DNA of 64,000 bases from positions 6,665,001 through 6,729,000 of the forward strand of contig NC_079321.1 of assembly GCF_029931775.1 (NCBI RefSeq), given 5' to 3'. This DNA comes from Euleptes europaea. Taxonomy: Eukaryota > Chordata > Lepidosauria > Squamata > Sphaerodactylidae. This document shows, piece by piece, positions 57,801-63,720 of the stretch. The translations under genes and the position numbers were made by a program. Under the pieces are notes generated by a model. It was not told where the DNA came from. It ran no database searches and was given only the letters and a program-made list of their open reading frames with translations. Numbering within the stretch: position 1 is the first letter of the stretch; each line of letters starts with the position of its first letter.

Positions 57801-60800
57801 GGACTTTCTTGGTGGTCTCCAATGGTTTCCCACCTCTGATGAGTTTGGGCAAAGCTGGGCTATTCAGGCATCTGTATTTGGCTGTACAGATGTCTTATAT
57901 GTCCTTAAGCAAGGAGAGCCTAAACATATGCTGGGAGAACCCATTGTGTTACTGATCTTTCCCCCCTTCCTTCTGCAGCCCGCCAAGCCCCTCTAGATGC
58001 TGGTCCTAAGAGACAGGGTACCCTCAGTAACAGCACTGGAGGAAAGCAGAGAAAGGTTGTTGTAGGGTTGACAGACCCCTGTTGGGGGCGGGGGGCCCCT
58101 GCTTTGGGCCTCACCCCTCCTGCGCCATCCAGTTGGCCGGCGGGGGTCTTACCAGGCAACCAGCAGGTGAGGGGGTGGTCTTACCAGGCTTAAAATGAGG
58201 CCTAGGCCTTGATGTCGCCAGTGGGATGATGTCAGTTCCTGAAAGGACCTGTAGGGATTTGGTAAACTGTCATTTATTCTGTATACATTAATACACTCTT
58301 CCAGAATCCCTTAGAACACGTCCAAAAGTCACACTTTAAATCTGCATGTCGGTTTCTGCAACGGTGAAATAGTCATCATTAGCAATTTGGTTTATTAGTT
58401 TCAATCTGTACTGTGTTAGATACCACTGACAGTTGAAGAAGAAGAAAAAGCCTCTTGAAAGCCTATCATTTTCCCAGTGCACTTTGGCAAGCGGTGCTTT
58501 CGCTTGACTAGGTTGTCTAGGTTTTATTGCACAATGCTGCCTTTCACTGGGGCCAGTCTGTTAGGCTCCTTGACATAGAAGCACTGGAGTCGACAGCTGT
58601 ATCTGAAGCCCAGTTCACACATGTGGGATTGCCCATGTGGGGGTGGGGGGAGCTGCTTAAAATGTCAGCTGCATTGCGAAATAGAAGAGCATGGAGTGGC
58701 CTCTGGTACGGCTCAGTCAGTTTCGACCTCACAATTGCAGCTTCCCCGACAAGCATGGTTTGTGGTGGTATAGCTGAAATGGGTCCAGATTAGGGTTGCC
58801 AGCTCAAGGTTGGGAAATACCTGGAGATTTTGAGGGTGGAGCCTGAGGAGGGTGGGGTTTGGAGAGGGGAGGGACTTCAGTGCCATAGAGGCCAATTTCC
58901 AGAGTGGCCATTTTCTCCAGGGGAACTGATCTCTGTCACCTGGAGATCAGTTGTAATAGCAGGAGATGGCTAGATGGCCATCTGACAGCAATGCTGATTT
59001 TATGATTTTAGGCAGATCATGAGAGGGAGGATATCTTGGTCATATTCTGGGTATGGAGTAGGGGTCGCTGTGGGTGTGGGGAGGGGAAGGTAGTTGTGAA
59101 TTTCCTGCATTGTGAAGGGGGTTGGACTAGATGATCCAGGTGGTCCCTTCCAACTCTACGATTCTATGATCATCGAATCTGGCCCGCGGGCCTTATGTTT
59201 GACACCCCTGGCATGCACGTTTTGCAGCAGAACTTAAATGGCATCGAAGTTCAATGTCCCAAATCCTTTGCTTGATTTCAGGATTTGCTTTGGAATAGCC
59301 TGAGGCTGTTAGGCAACTGACCATTCCAGCTCCTTCATGTTCCCATCGACTTCCAAAAGGCTTTTGCTGCTGGAGCTGTCTTGAGAATTCGCCTGCCGCT
59401 AGTTAATGTTTGCAGCAATTGCATATATATATATTTTATTTTTTATTGACTTTTTGAGATAAAAAAATTACAGGGGGTAAAAAGAAAGAAAGAAAAAAGA
59501 TTTTAAGCAAAATTAAAACAAGTTAACAGAAATAACAAAAAATAATATAGAATTAAAAGTAAAAGTCCCCTTCCCTCCCTCGTGTTATGTGCCCACCCAC
59601 CCCCCATTGTGACTTCTGGAGAAGTACCCCTTAACTTTATATCATCCACTATATATTTAGTTTCCCTTTACTACAATATTTTATTTACAACTCTTTCACA
59701 ATCTTCATAAAATCAATCTTTGCCGTGTTAGCCCAGTGTACAAAGGCCTTATGCCAGTCTTTTTTAAACTCTTCTACATCATTTCCATGTAGACTATTGG
59801 TTAATTTGGCCATTTGTACAAAATATATTACTTTGGCTCTCCAATCCTTTAAAAGAAGCCTAGTTTCTCCCTTCCAGGTTTTAGATAGTATTATTCTTGC
59901 AGCCGCAAAACTATAATGACAGATCATCATATCTGCTTTCTCCATTTCTTTTGGTAATAGGCCTAATAGGCAGGATTCCGGTTTCCTTTTTATGTTCCCC
60001 GTAAATCAAATTGTTAGTTTCTGTTAAAACCTTTTTCCAAAAACTTTTAACTAAATTGCAGGTCCACCAGGCATGGAAAAATGTGCCTTTTTGTTCTTTA
60101 CATCTCCAATTGCATATTTTGTGACTCCGTGCCTCTTGTGATAAATTCTGAATCAGCGAGTGCCAGGGGAGGACTTCAAGGCAGCCCATTTTGCGTTTGT
60201 AACCGCCTTTCCCTTTGTGTTTTATAAATAGCCTCCTGTTAGACAACGAGCGCTGGAAACAAGCCGAGGTTCCAGCAGAATTCCAGGATCTTGTGGATTC
60301 TATATCAGAAGGCAAAATTGCTTTACCGGAGAAAAAACCCGGAGGTGGGTCTTTTGGGTCTCACTCTCTCTCGAGTGTTCTAGTGGTACTGTGAGGACAC
60401 GTCGCGGCAAAACGTTGGCAGACAAATTTTGTTGTTGTAGCTGGTTCTTCTGTCTTTGAATTCGCCAAGGCTGAAGCTGTTTGCGTTCATAGCGGGGCAG
60501 CCAAAAGGGAATATGCTGAACTGGAATTGGGGGTTGCTGGTTTGAAACATTGCTTGTTCCTACCCTGAATAGTCATGCCGCTATTTTGTTTGACCTTTTG
60601 AGTGTATGTTGATATGTCTTCCTGCCACGTGTTCTGGAGCTCCTGCGTGCTTGGCCTGAACAGAGACACATCTGGAGAGACTGAAAGGAAAGTTTGTTTT
60701 TAGTTCTAGATTTTTTTCTTTCTTGAACACATGAACACATGAAGCTGCTTTATACTGAATTAGACCCTTGGCCCATCCAAGTCAATATTGTCCATTTAGA

Positions 60801-61998
60801 GTGGCAGCGACTCTCCAGGGTCTCAGGCAGGGGTCTTTCCCATCACCTACTTGCCTAGTCCCTTTAATTGTAGATGCAGGGGATTGAACCTGGGACCTTC
60901 TGCACGCCAAGCAGATGCTCTACCACTGAGCCACAGCCCCTCCCCATAGGATCAGAATGTAACAGAGGATCACAATGCATAGGATCAGAATGTAACAGAG
61001 GAAAGGAGATACCTGAATTCTCAATGAAGTTAGTTTATTCTTATCTTTCATTGTTCAGCTCCTGAAGAAAGAAAGCCGATGGAGTTCCTTGTTGTTGATG
61101 GTCAAAAATATGCTGTAGTTGGGTAAGATAGTGCTAGCTATTTTTTCCCCTTCACTGGGATTGAGTTCTGAATTATCATTTTGGTTATTCGAAGATAGAA
61201 TCATAGAGTTGGAAGGGGCCACACGGGCCATCTAGTCCAACCCCCTGCTCAATGCAGGATCAGCCTAGAGCATCCCTGACAAGTGCTTGTCCAGCCTCTG
61301 CTCAAAGACCACCAGTGAGGGGGAGCTCACCACCTCTCTAAGGTAGCCGATTCCACTGTCAAACAACTCTTACTGTAAAAACTTTTTTCCTAATATCCAA
61401 CCAGTACCTTTCCGCCCGCAATTTAAACTCATTCTTGTGAGTCCTATCCTCTGCTGCCAACAGGAACAGCTCCCTGCCCTCCTCTAAGTGACAGCCCTTC
61501 AAATACTTAAAGGGAGCAATCATGGCCCCCGTCAACCTCCTCCACACTAAACATTCCCAACTCCCTCAGCCTTTCCTCATAGGGTTTGGTCTCCAGGTAA
61601 CTTCATCTAGACCTCTTGCGTGTATCATTAACTTTTCAAAGGACCCTTCTGCACAGAATGTCATAGTACGGGGGCGTAACAGCAAGAAAAAAGGGTTTGG
61701 GTGAAATTGTCCCTTCTGGTTGTTTCATTGGATGAAGCAAACTCTGTACCTAGTGTAAGGTGTGTGTGTTGGAAGGATGCTTTCGTAGCAAAATTAGACT
61801 ATGAGGAGATAATACACTTTTTGAGACGTCATTTTGGTGCTACTGGGCTGCTGTATAGTCTAAAATGGGGTGTTTACTCTTTTCTGTTGCAGGACGGTGT
61901 TGTTGCTGATTAGAATCATCCTGGAGTACTGCCAGTGTGTGGATAACATTCCTTCCATAGCTACTGACATGCTCACTCGTCTCTCTGATTTGCTGAAG
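30737..61998 (+). CDS. VPS54: VPS54, GARP complex subunit, coding exons 1-16 (3' end beyond window)
   Basis: Sixteen exons: 30737-30872, 32276-32517, 33197-33275, 35577-35611, 41063-41194, 43146-43531, 46300-46426, 48712-48819, 49070-49125, 50910-51006, 52540-52880, 55521-55650, 56500-56681, 60232-60344, 61059-61122, 61893-61998. They sum to 2334 nt (778 codons), all junctions are GT-AG, and phase is continuous. The protein matches remembered human VPS54 (977 residues) throughout. VPS54 is the subunit that distinguishes GARP (VPS51-54) from EARP. GARP tethers endosome-derived vesicles at the trans-Golgi network. The Vps54_N-type helical region spans roughly residues 180-480, a Ser/acidic linker about 500-585, and the C-terminal domain begins near 740. 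The wobbler-mouse region lies in the missing C-terminus. Confidence 0.97.
31136..31565 (-). mobile_element. CR1 tail (minus strand) and a nearby Sauria-like SINE (plus strand)
   Basis: 31136-31305 is a minus-strand CR1 tail (CCTGCTGGATCAGACC). 31418-31565 holds GGCCTTGGGCCAGTCACAC, CTCAGCCTAACCTAC and GTTGTTGTGAGGATAAAA on the plus strand, the signature of the classic Sauria SINE. Confidence 0.8.
31723..32165 (-). mobile_element. LINE 3' end with ATTT tail (L2/CR1 group, unresolved)
   Basis: ATTTATTTATTT at 31724-31745, then GCTCAGAGCGGCTC, and minus-strand codons resembling the end of a LINE ORF2 around 32040-32120 (GLVERPVK). The same tail type recurs at 9495, 32820, 44090 and 56860. Confidence 0.6.
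32276..32517 (+). CDS. VPS54: VPS54 coding exon 2 (residues 46-126)
   Basis: Reads DQHRWTIYHSKVNLPAALND, then RESDFFTKTWGLDFVDTEV, nearly identical to human. Acceptor TTGTGCAG, donor CAG|GTAAAT. Residues around LCDSPSLVA before it are less conserved. Confidence 0.97.
32575..32765. mobile_element. hAT-type MITE, TAGGGTTGCCA family, truncated
   Basis: TAGGGTTGTCATTCTCCAGG start and GGCTCCACCCTCAAAATCTC near the end. The right terminus is missing. Confidence 0.75.
32815..32945. mobile_element. LINE tail fragment with TTTA repeats
   Basis: TTTATTTATTTAGG, then GACCGCCCTTGTCAGGCTCA, as in the 31723 element. Confidence 0.55.
33197..33275 (+). CDS. VPS54: VPS54 coding exon 3 (residues 127-152)
   Basis: Reads REKIHEKCKTVCPPKDTF, then DRTLLHTQ. 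Acceptor CTTTTGCAG, donor CAAG|GTAGGA; ends in phase 1. Confidence 0.96.
33852..34030 (+). mobile_element. tRNA-Ala-type SINE, 5'-truncated
   Basis: Starts at the B-box-like GTCCCAGGTTCAATCC and runs to CAGCCTCATGTGTTCAG. Confidence 0.85.
34031..35576. other. VPS54 intron 3, mostly unassigned
   Basis: Unique sequence with a CTTTCC-rich pyrimidine tract at 35207-35270. No repeat family or extra exon recognised. Confidence 0.5.
35577..35611 (+). CDS. VPS54: VPS54 coding exon 4, 35 nt microexon (residues 153-164)
   Basis: With the preceding base it encodes DKSRTDLEQVPK, identical to human as remembered. Acceptor ATTTTTAG, donor AAG|GTATGA. It is only 35 nt, so skipping it would shift the frame. 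Confidence 0.93.
35612..36450. other. VPS54 intron 4, first part, unassigned
   Basis: No recognised repeat or coding signal. Confidence 0.5.
36451..36818 (+). mobile_element. Sauria-like SINE with expanded TTC/TCC tail
   Basis: AGCCAGCGTGGTGTGGTGG head to GGTATAAAAACCAATTC. The tail then grows into an interrupted pyrimidine microsatellite (36683-36818). Confidence 0.88.
37308..37510 (-). mobile_element. CR1 LINE 3' tail
   Basis: AGAATCATAGAATCACAGAG, then CATCTAGTCCAACCCCCTGC. Confidence 0.85.
38034..38219. mobile_element. hAT-type MITE, TAGGGTTGCCA family
   Basis: TAGGGTTGCCAACCTCCAGG to CCTGGAAACCCTA. Flanks AGCAAGGA and AGCAAAAA match at 6 of 8. Confidence 0.8.
38474..38985 (-). mobile_element. 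CR1 LINE 3' end
   Basis: Minus-strand codons EDRTRTNRLKLNQKSF and KNFLTVRAVPQWKRLPREVV, then the CR1 tail at 38474. Confidence 0.9.
38986..39770. other. VPS54 intron 4, unassigned
   Basis: No recognised feature. Confidence 0.45.
39772..40063. mobile_element. Palindromic MITE, GGCCATTTATGC ends
   Basis: GGCCATTTATGCAGGGCTGT at the left is answered by ACAGCCCCGCATAAATGGCC at the right, and much of the arm pairs (GAGCGAGGCGAC with GTCGCCTCGCTC). It is about 290 bp and flanked by CTA/TAA. Superfamily unresolved. Confidence 0.75.
40064..40732. other. VPS54 intron 4, A/C-rich, G-poor stretch
   Basis: From about 40250 the plus strand is strongly depleted in G and rich in AAAA/AACC words. No family recognised. 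Confidence 0.45.
40733..40895 (+). mobile_element. Sauria-like SINE, 3' half
   Basis: TTGGGCTAGTCACAG to TAAAAACCAACTCTTCTTC. Confidence 0.8.
41063..41194 (+). CDS. VPS54: VPS54 coding exon 5 (residues 165-208)
   Basis: Reads IFMKPDFALEDPLTFNMVLP, then WSHFNTAGGKGNRDTASSK. Acceptor GTGTTTCAG, donor AAG|GTAAAT. It lies after a 5.4 kb intron, the largest between coding exons in the window. Confidence 0.97.
41456..41665 (+). mobile_element. 5S rRNA-derived SINE
   Basis: AGATCTCGGAAGCTAAGCAG and GGATGGGTGACC follow 5S rRNA. Body GGCAATGGCAAACCACTTCC and tail CAGCTGTGACTTG. Confidence 0.85.
41666..43145. other. VPS54 intron 5, AT-rich, unassigned
   Basis: A LINE-type tail scrap lies at 42296-42350 (GACTGTCAATAATGAAAATAA). 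Otherwise no recognised feature. Confidence 0.45.
43146..43531 (+). CDS. VPS54: VPS54 coding exon 6 (residues 209-337)
   Basis: The largest exon and start of the N-terminal helical domain: LSHYLDIVEVNIAHQISLRS through TTQEVLQQELQGIHSF. Acceptor follows a pyrimidine tract ending CTCTTAAG. Donor is CCG|GTAGGT, ending in phase 2. Confidence 0.98.
43737..44082. mobile_element. pogo/Tigger-like MITE, CAGGTTGAGTATCC ends
   Basis: The left end is CGGGTTGTGTATCCTTTATC. The right end read inverted is CAGGTTAAGTATCCCTCACC. Both sides abut TA (43735-43736, 44083-44084). Fragments of the same family lie at about 48225-48304, 48462-48560 and 54392-54450. Confidence 0.75.
44093..44700. mobile_element. LINE tail and Penelope-like tail fragment
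   Basis: 44093-44400 begins with TTTATTTATTTGG and CCAACAACGCCGGGCTTAGG. 44497-44700 carries GTAGCCACGTGAGTCTGTTG, and CTGATGAAGAGGGC with GTCCATGAAAG, a hammerhead-like core. Confidence 0.55.
44985..45290 (+). mobile_element. 5S-SINE scrap followed by a Sauria-like SINE
   Basis: AGTACTTGGCTGGGAGACC (44985-45052), then GTGGTGTAGTGGTTAAGAGC to AACTCTTCTTCTT. Confidence 0.8.
45407..45690 (+). mobile_element. Tigger1-like element, internally deleted, TA flanked
   Basis: Starts CAGGCGCACCTCCCTTTATT and holds ATTGAAGGTTTGTGGCAACC, GACATAATGCTATTGCACAC and TTTATATGCACTGGGAAAC. Ends CAATATCTCCAAGGTATCCCTG; TA sits on both sides. These words match both ends of the mammalian Tigger1 consensus as I remember it, with the transposase region deleted. 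Confidence 0.88.
45775..46045 (-). mobile_element. Third tRNA-derived SINE family
   Basis: The minus-strand head ends AGAGTGGTAAGCT-like and CTGAGTTCAATCCCGACGG. Body GGGAGGATGGAAGGCTGAGT on the plus strand. A second copy is at 62383-62615. Confidence 0.7.
46300..46426 (+). CDS. VPS54: VPS54 coding exon 7 (residues 337-379)
   Basis: HLGSQLCELEKLIDKMMIAE, then FSTYARSDLNRPLEEECQIL. Acceptor TTGAATAG after a CT-rich tract, donor GAG|GTACAA. Confidence 0.98.
46573..46915 (+). mobile_element. Sauria-like tRNA SINE
   Basis: GAGCCAGCATGGTATAGAGG to TTCTTCTTTCTTCTTC tail, with both tRNA-like blocks. Confidence 0.9.
47691..47985 (+). mobile_element. Sauria-like tRNA SINE, 5'-shortened
   Basis: TAGAGCGGTGGACTCTAATC to CCTCCTCCTCCTCC tail. 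Confidence 0.88.
48225..48560. mobile_element. pogo/Tigger-like fragments
   Basis: 48225-48304 is a right end (GGATACTCTACCTG then TA). 48462-48560 matches the interior of the 43737 element (GGGTCCCATCCCCAAGATAT). Confidence 0.65.
48712..48819 (+). CDS. VPS54: VPS54 coding exon 8 (residues 380-415)
   Basis: DRLVSLVFGLLKQRKLNFFE, then IYGDEIIITAKNIIKQ. Acceptor TCTGAATAG, donor CAG|GTAATT. Confidence 0.97.
49070..49125 (+). CDS. VPS54: VPS54 coding exon 9 (residues 416-434)
   Basis: CVINTVSEIEEIDTEVVVK. Acceptor TTTTTACAG, donor AA|GTAAGT, phase 2. Confidence 0.96.
49445..49680 (+). mobile_element. Sauria-like tRNA SINE, 5'-truncated
   Basis: CTCCACATGAGCGGTGGACT to CTCTTCTTCTTTTG. Confidence 0.88.
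49681..50498. other. VPS54 intron 9, unassigned
   Basis: No recognised repeat, RNA or coding signal. Confidence 0.45.
50507..50706. mobile_element. hAT-type MITE, TAGGGTTGCCA family
   Basis: TAGGGTTGCCAACCTCCAGG to GAGCTGGCAACCCTA. Lies 200 bp upstream of coding exon 10. Confidence 0.85.
50910..51006 (+). CDS. VPS54: VPS54 coding exon 10 (residues 434-466)
   Basis: LADQMRMMNFPQWFDLLKN, then IFSNFIIFLKRIK. Acceptor CTCCGTAG, donor AAG|GTAAGA. Confidence 0.97.
51500..52065 (+). mobile_element. CR1 LINE 3' end
   Basis: Codons for a CR1 C-terminus: PHLEYCVQFWRPHFKK-like at 51560, and an open stretch with ARVVRQWNQLPREVGELP at 51690-51990. Tail GGGGGTTGGACTGCATGG to CCAACTCTATGATTCTG. Confidence 0.9.
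52540..52880 (+). CDS. VPS54: VPS54 coding exon 11 (residues 467-580), Ser/acidic linker
   Basis: Starts ATLNVIRSVVLLVLDKNQRS, continues DTEVAYLTHEGMFISDAF, then a Ser/Glu/Asp-rich stretch including SEPSSSDSVSESECATDSSS. The conserved core matches human and the linker drifts. Acceptor TATCCTAG, donor AT|GTACGT. Confidence 0.96.
52929..53977. mobile_element. Large snap-back insertion with 15 bp target duplication
   Basis: TCCGAACATCTGGAG at 52914-52928 recurs at 53978-53992. Inside, 52929-53001 and 53330-53425 are answered in reverse complement by about 53757-53940 (for example CACAGCACTGAAACC against GGTTTCAGTGCTGTG). A hammerhead-like CTGAAGAAG...GAAAC core lies on the minus strand near 53668-53694. 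A SINE at 53008-53320 entered the left arm later. Penelope-like origin is inferred. Confidence 0.7.
53008..53320 (+). mobile_element. Sauria-like tRNA SINE nested in the snap-back element
   Basis: GAGCCAGCGTGGTGTAGTGG to CTTCTTCTTC, flanked by CTATTAAA (53000-53007 and 53320-53327). Confidence 0.92.
54030..54107. mobile_element. Penelope-like tail scrap
   Basis: GACCAACAAGATTTTCGTGG, TATAAGCTTTCGAGAT and an inverse AAAGCTTATACC. Interrupted by the hAT element that follows. Confidence 0.5.
54108..54383. mobile_element. hAT element, CAGTGGTTCCCAA family
   Basis: Termini CAGTGGTTCCCAACC and GGTTGGGAACCAGTG, with an exact 8 bp duplication CTCTAAAA (54100-54107 and 54384-54391). 276 bp. Confidence 0.92.
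54520..55200 (-). mobile_element. LINE C-terminal fragment (clade unresolved), interrupted
   Basis: Minus-strand codons HLCICETLVPEDFPHYILFC followed by PLYAEPRN form the Cys/His tail seen after the RT domain of several LINE clades. Upstream codons ASRVKTAYLEGLWTELPICP continue past the insertion at 54885-55108. A 32 bp tandem duplication with AATACACAGATGAG lies at 54740-54797. Confidence 0.6.
54885..55108. mobile_element. Perfectly centred snap-back Penelope-like insertion, 15 bp target duplication
   Basis: CTAAGATTGGGGAGA at 54870-54884 recurs at 55109-55123. The insert is a head-to-head inverted repeat of a Penelope-like tail: 54922-55017 pairs with 55019-55108 around base 55018, with few mismatches. 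Shared tail words are GTAGCACCTTAAAGACTAAC and CTTGCCCTTTTCTACTAC. Confidence 0.85.
55521..55650 (+). CDS. VPS54: VPS54 coding exon 12 (residues 580-623)
   Basis: EDMKLSELELVRLANNIQEL, then LYSASDICHDRSVKFLMARA. Acceptor TTTCTTTCAG, donor AAA|GTAAGT. Confidence 0.97.
55735..56316. mobile_element. hAT-like element (GGGGTCC ends) carrying a nested MITE
   Basis: Starts GGGCCCCCCAACCTTTTTGA and ends CATTGGGGACCCCTGATC. It contains a tandem CACAAAATGGCTGCTGCAGG block (55800-55870) and a MITE at 56063-56251. Related to 19788-20112. Confidence 0.75.
56063..56251. mobile_element. hAT-type MITE, TAGGGTTGCCA family, exact target duplication
   Basis: TAGGGCTACCAGG to TTGGCAACCCTA, flanked by a perfect GTGCCAGG duplication (56055-56062 and 56252-56259) within the older hAT-like element. 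Confidence 0.92.
56500..56681 (+). CDS. VPS54: VPS54 coding exon 13 (residues 624-684)
   Basis: DGFLEKLNSTEFVALSRLME, then TFILDTEHICGRKSMS and KFVNRFHEERKTKL. Acceptor CCCTGTAG, donor CAG|GTATCT, phase 2. Confidence 0.97.
56860..57060. mobile_element. LINE tail fragment
   Basis: ATTTATACCCCGCCCTCCCC, then GCCGGGCTCAGGGCGGCTTC, as in the 44093 fragment. Confidence 0.6.
57073..57295 (-). mobile_element. tRNA-Ala-type SINE
   Basis: Full minus-strand copy from the CGAACACATGAAACTGCC tail to the GAGCCACAGCCCCTCCCC head. Confidence 0.92.
57385..57515 (+). mobile_element. Penelope-like tail with hammerhead-like core
   Basis: CTGAGGAAGGGAGC, TTTGACTCTC, GAAAGCTCATACTCC in order (about 57396-57432), then GGTCCCTAAGGTGCTATAGG and CAGCATGGCTACCCCCTG. 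Confidence 0.65.
57553..57870 (-). mobile_element. Two 5S rRNA-derived SINEs
   Basis: Minus-strand copies with CTCCCATCCAAGTACTAACC and CAGGGCCAACC (57553-57755), then a shorter one (57755-57870) with GGTGGTCTCC. Confidence 0.8.
57871..58792. other. VPS54 intron 13, unassigned
   Basis: Contains a GC-rich patch at 58080-58150. No family or gene recognised. Confidence 0.45.
58793..59172. mobile_element. MITE (TAGGGTTGCCA family) joined to a CR1 tail
   Basis: 58793-58968 starts TAGGGTTGCCAGCTC and stops at AGCAGGAGAT. A CR1 tail follows directly (TAGATGGCCATCTGACAGCA to CCAACTCTACGATTCTATG). Confidence 0.8.
59420..60185 (-). mobile_element. LINE-1 3' fragment next to coding exon 14
   Basis: Minus-strand codons include WHSLIQNLSQEARSHKICNW, then RCKEQKGTFFHAWWTC, the C-x3-C-x8-H-x4-C knuckle of L1 ORF2, and FVQMAKLTNSLHGNDVEEF. 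The 3' end runs into A-rich sequence (inverse TTTTATTTTTTATTG at 59435). 5'-truncated. Its edge is only about 46 bp from the exon 14 acceptor. Confidence 0.88.
60232..60344 (+). CDS. VPS54: VPS54 coding exon 14 (residues 684-722)
   Basis: LLLDNERWKQAEVPAEFQDL, then VDSISEGKIALPEKKPG. Acceptor TTTATAAATAG has a T-rich tract squeezed between the splice site and an L1 fragment. Donor GAG|GTGGGT. Confidence 0.97.
60380..60440 (+). mobile_element. Penelope-like tail scrap
   Basis: GTGAGGACACGTCGCGGCAA, AACGTTGGCAGAC and GTAGCTGGTTCTTC resemble a decayed hammerhead-bearing tail immediately after exon 14. Confidence 0.4.
60725..60945 (-). mobile_element. tRNA-Ala-type SINE
   Basis: Minus-strand copy ending in the GAGCCACAGCCCCTCCCC head. 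A 34 bp direct repeat follows it (ATAGGATCAGAATGTAACAG at 60946 and 60978). Confidence 0.92.
61059..61122 (+). CDS. VPS54: VPS54 coding exon 15 (residues 722-743)
   Basis: PEERKPMEFLVVDGQKYAVV. Acceptor ATTGTTCAG, donor GG|GTAAGA, phase 2. Confidence 0.96.
61197..61600 (-). mobile_element. CR1 LINE 3' end
   Basis: Minus-strand codons APFKYLKGCHLEEGRELFLL and KVFTVRVV, tail GAATCATAGAGTTGGAAGGG at 61198. Confidence 0.92.
61893..61998 (+). CDS. VPS54: VPS54 coding exon 16 (residues 743-778), start of C-terminal domain
   Basis: TVLLLIRIILEYCQCVDNIP, then SIATDMLTRLSDLLK. Acceptor CTGTTGCAG, donor AAG|GTACAG. The next human exon starts YFNSRSCQLVLGAGA; no such sequence is found before 64000. 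Confidence 0.97.
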
Positions 61999-62125
61999 GT
62001 ACAGCTCCCCTCCCACAAAGATCCATTGTACAATGCAGGGGATGGCAGGGACCCAGTAACGCAGTGTTGCGGATTATTTTCAGCTTGCTTCTTGTGAACC
62101 CTTAAATTCATCCCTGTGTGGATTA

Positions 62126-62380
62126 AGGTGCCCTGACCTGGATAGCCCAGGCTGGCCCAATCTCATCAGATTTCCAAATCTAAGCAGTGTCAGTCCTGGT
62201 TAGTACTTGGATGGGAGACCGCCAAGGCAATCCAAGGTTGTTATGCAGAGGCAGGCAATGGGAAACTACCTCTGCCCTAACCTGGATGGCCAGGTTAGTC
62301 CAATCTCCTTAGATCTAGGCTGCTAAGTACAGTTGCCTCTGGTTAGTACTTGGATGGGAGGCCACCAAGGAAGTCATGGG
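62126..62380 (+). mobile_element. Two 5S rRNA-derived SINEs in tandem
   Basis: 62126-62275 has CCTGGATAGCCCAGGCTGGC, GGTTAGTACTTGGATGGGAG. A second head starts at 62276 (CCTAACCTGGATGGCC). Confidence 0.8.
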
Positions 62381-62382
62381 GT

Positions 62383-62615
62383 GACGTCACATCCCAGTGT
62401 TTATTAGGCAGACGATGTTTATGGGGTGGTTTGTCATTGCCTTCCTCAGTCGTCTACTCTTTACCGTCAGCAAGCATTTTTCCAACCTCGGAAGGATGGA
62501 AGGCTGAGTCAACCTTGAGTTGGCTACATGAAACCAACTTCCATCGGGATCAAACTCAGGTCGTGAGCAGAGCTTCGACTGCAGTAGTGCAGCTGACCAC
62601 TCTGCGCCACAGGGC
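62383..62615 (-). mobile_element. Third tRNA-derived SINE family, second copy
   Basis: Collinear with 45790-46045: GTGACGTCACATCCCAGTG, GGAAGGATGGAAGGCTGAGT, CTGCGCCACAGGGC head. Confidence 0.75.
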
Positions 62616-62694
62616 AGAAATCAGGTGAAGTCCTGATGTGCCTCCCCCCAGGCACAAATATGCTCTTCCAGCTCAAAAGAGAAGAGAGAGAGAA

Positions 62695-62885
62695 AATACT
62701 CTCCTCCTCCTCAACTTATGGCGACCCCACAGTGTTTTCAAGGCAAGAGATGTTCAGAGGTGGTTTGCCATTGCCTGCCTCTACGTAGAGACCCCAGACT
62801 TCTTTGGTGGTCTCCCATCCAAATGCTAACCAAGGCCGACCCTGCTTAGCCTTCCGAGATCTGGGCCATCCAGGTCAGGGCAAGT
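62695..62885 (-). mobile_element. 5S rRNA-derived SINE
   Basis: Minus strand: CTTATGGCGACCCCAC tail, GGTGGTTTGCCATTGCCTGC body, then CTGCTTAGCCTTCCGAGATC. Confidence 0.82.
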
Positions 62886-62981
62886 GATGCAGCTTTTGTT
62901 AATGGGTAGTTGTGGGCCCCGGGGGTGGGGGGAGGCTCCAGCTGTGGTAGACTGTTGCTAACAACGCCAGGAAATACTATA

Positions 62982-63420
62982 GAGCCGTGTTGGCGAACCT
63001 ATGGCACGGGTGCCACTTCCGGCACGCGTAGCCCTTTCTGCCGGCACTCACGGTTCCTCCAAGCCGCTGGCCTTTCCGGCTCTGCCCCACCCCGGATGGG
63101 GGAGGCTGTAGCCCAGGGGTGGGGAACCTCCGACATCATTGGCGGTGGCCCCCGGACTCTCCCACAGAAGCTGCCGCCATTGCTGCCGCTGCAGCGTGCG
63201 CGGCCAGCCAGGCGGGTGGGAGAGCGGGGAACAGAAGCCGAGCGCCCACACTCGGCATGGCTGGCGGCTTCTCCGGCGCCCTCTGGGCCTGTGCGGGCGG
63301 AGGGGCATGGCTGGTCGGTGGGTGCGAAGGAGGCGCCCTCTGCCCCACCCTGCTCGCCTCTCACAAGCCTGCTGCCGCGCCCCACCGAGTGGCAAATCCA
63401 AGGCAAAACCTCCCATGCAT
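62982..63420. mobile_element. hAT 5' ends (GTGTTGGCGAACC and CAGGGGTGGGGAACC families)
   Basis: 62988-63060 starts GTGTTGGCGAACCTATGGCA, a family known widely in vertebrates. 63115 onward starts CAGGGGTGGGGAACCTCCG, as in the 11125 element, and becomes GC-rich. Right ends are not seen. Confidence 0.65.
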
Positions 63421-63422
63421 AA

Positions 63423-63583
63423 ATGGCCTCTTTCTTTTTCTGTCTCCCTCTGTCCTTTTCTTTCTCTCCCTTGCTCCATTTCTTTCTCCCTTTCTCTCTC
63501 TTTTTCTTTCTTTCTTTCTCTCCCTCCCTTCCTTCCCTTTCCCCCTCCCTTCCCTTCTTTCCTTCCTTCCTTCTTTCCCTCCA
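63423..63583. repeat. Pyrimidine tract (CTTT/CCTT/CTCC)
   Basis: About 160 bp almost purely C and T on the plus strand, between two copies of a 44 bp GC-rich word. Confidence 0.9.
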
Positions 63584-63720
63584 GCGGCTTCTCCAGCACC
63601 CTCTGGGTCTGTGCGGGCGGAGGGGCGTGCAGTCCTATTCCACCTTTGAAGTGCCCACAAGCTATCCTCCAAACACCTTTCCATTTGTCTTGATATGTAG
63701 AGAGAAAACACTAAGGAACT

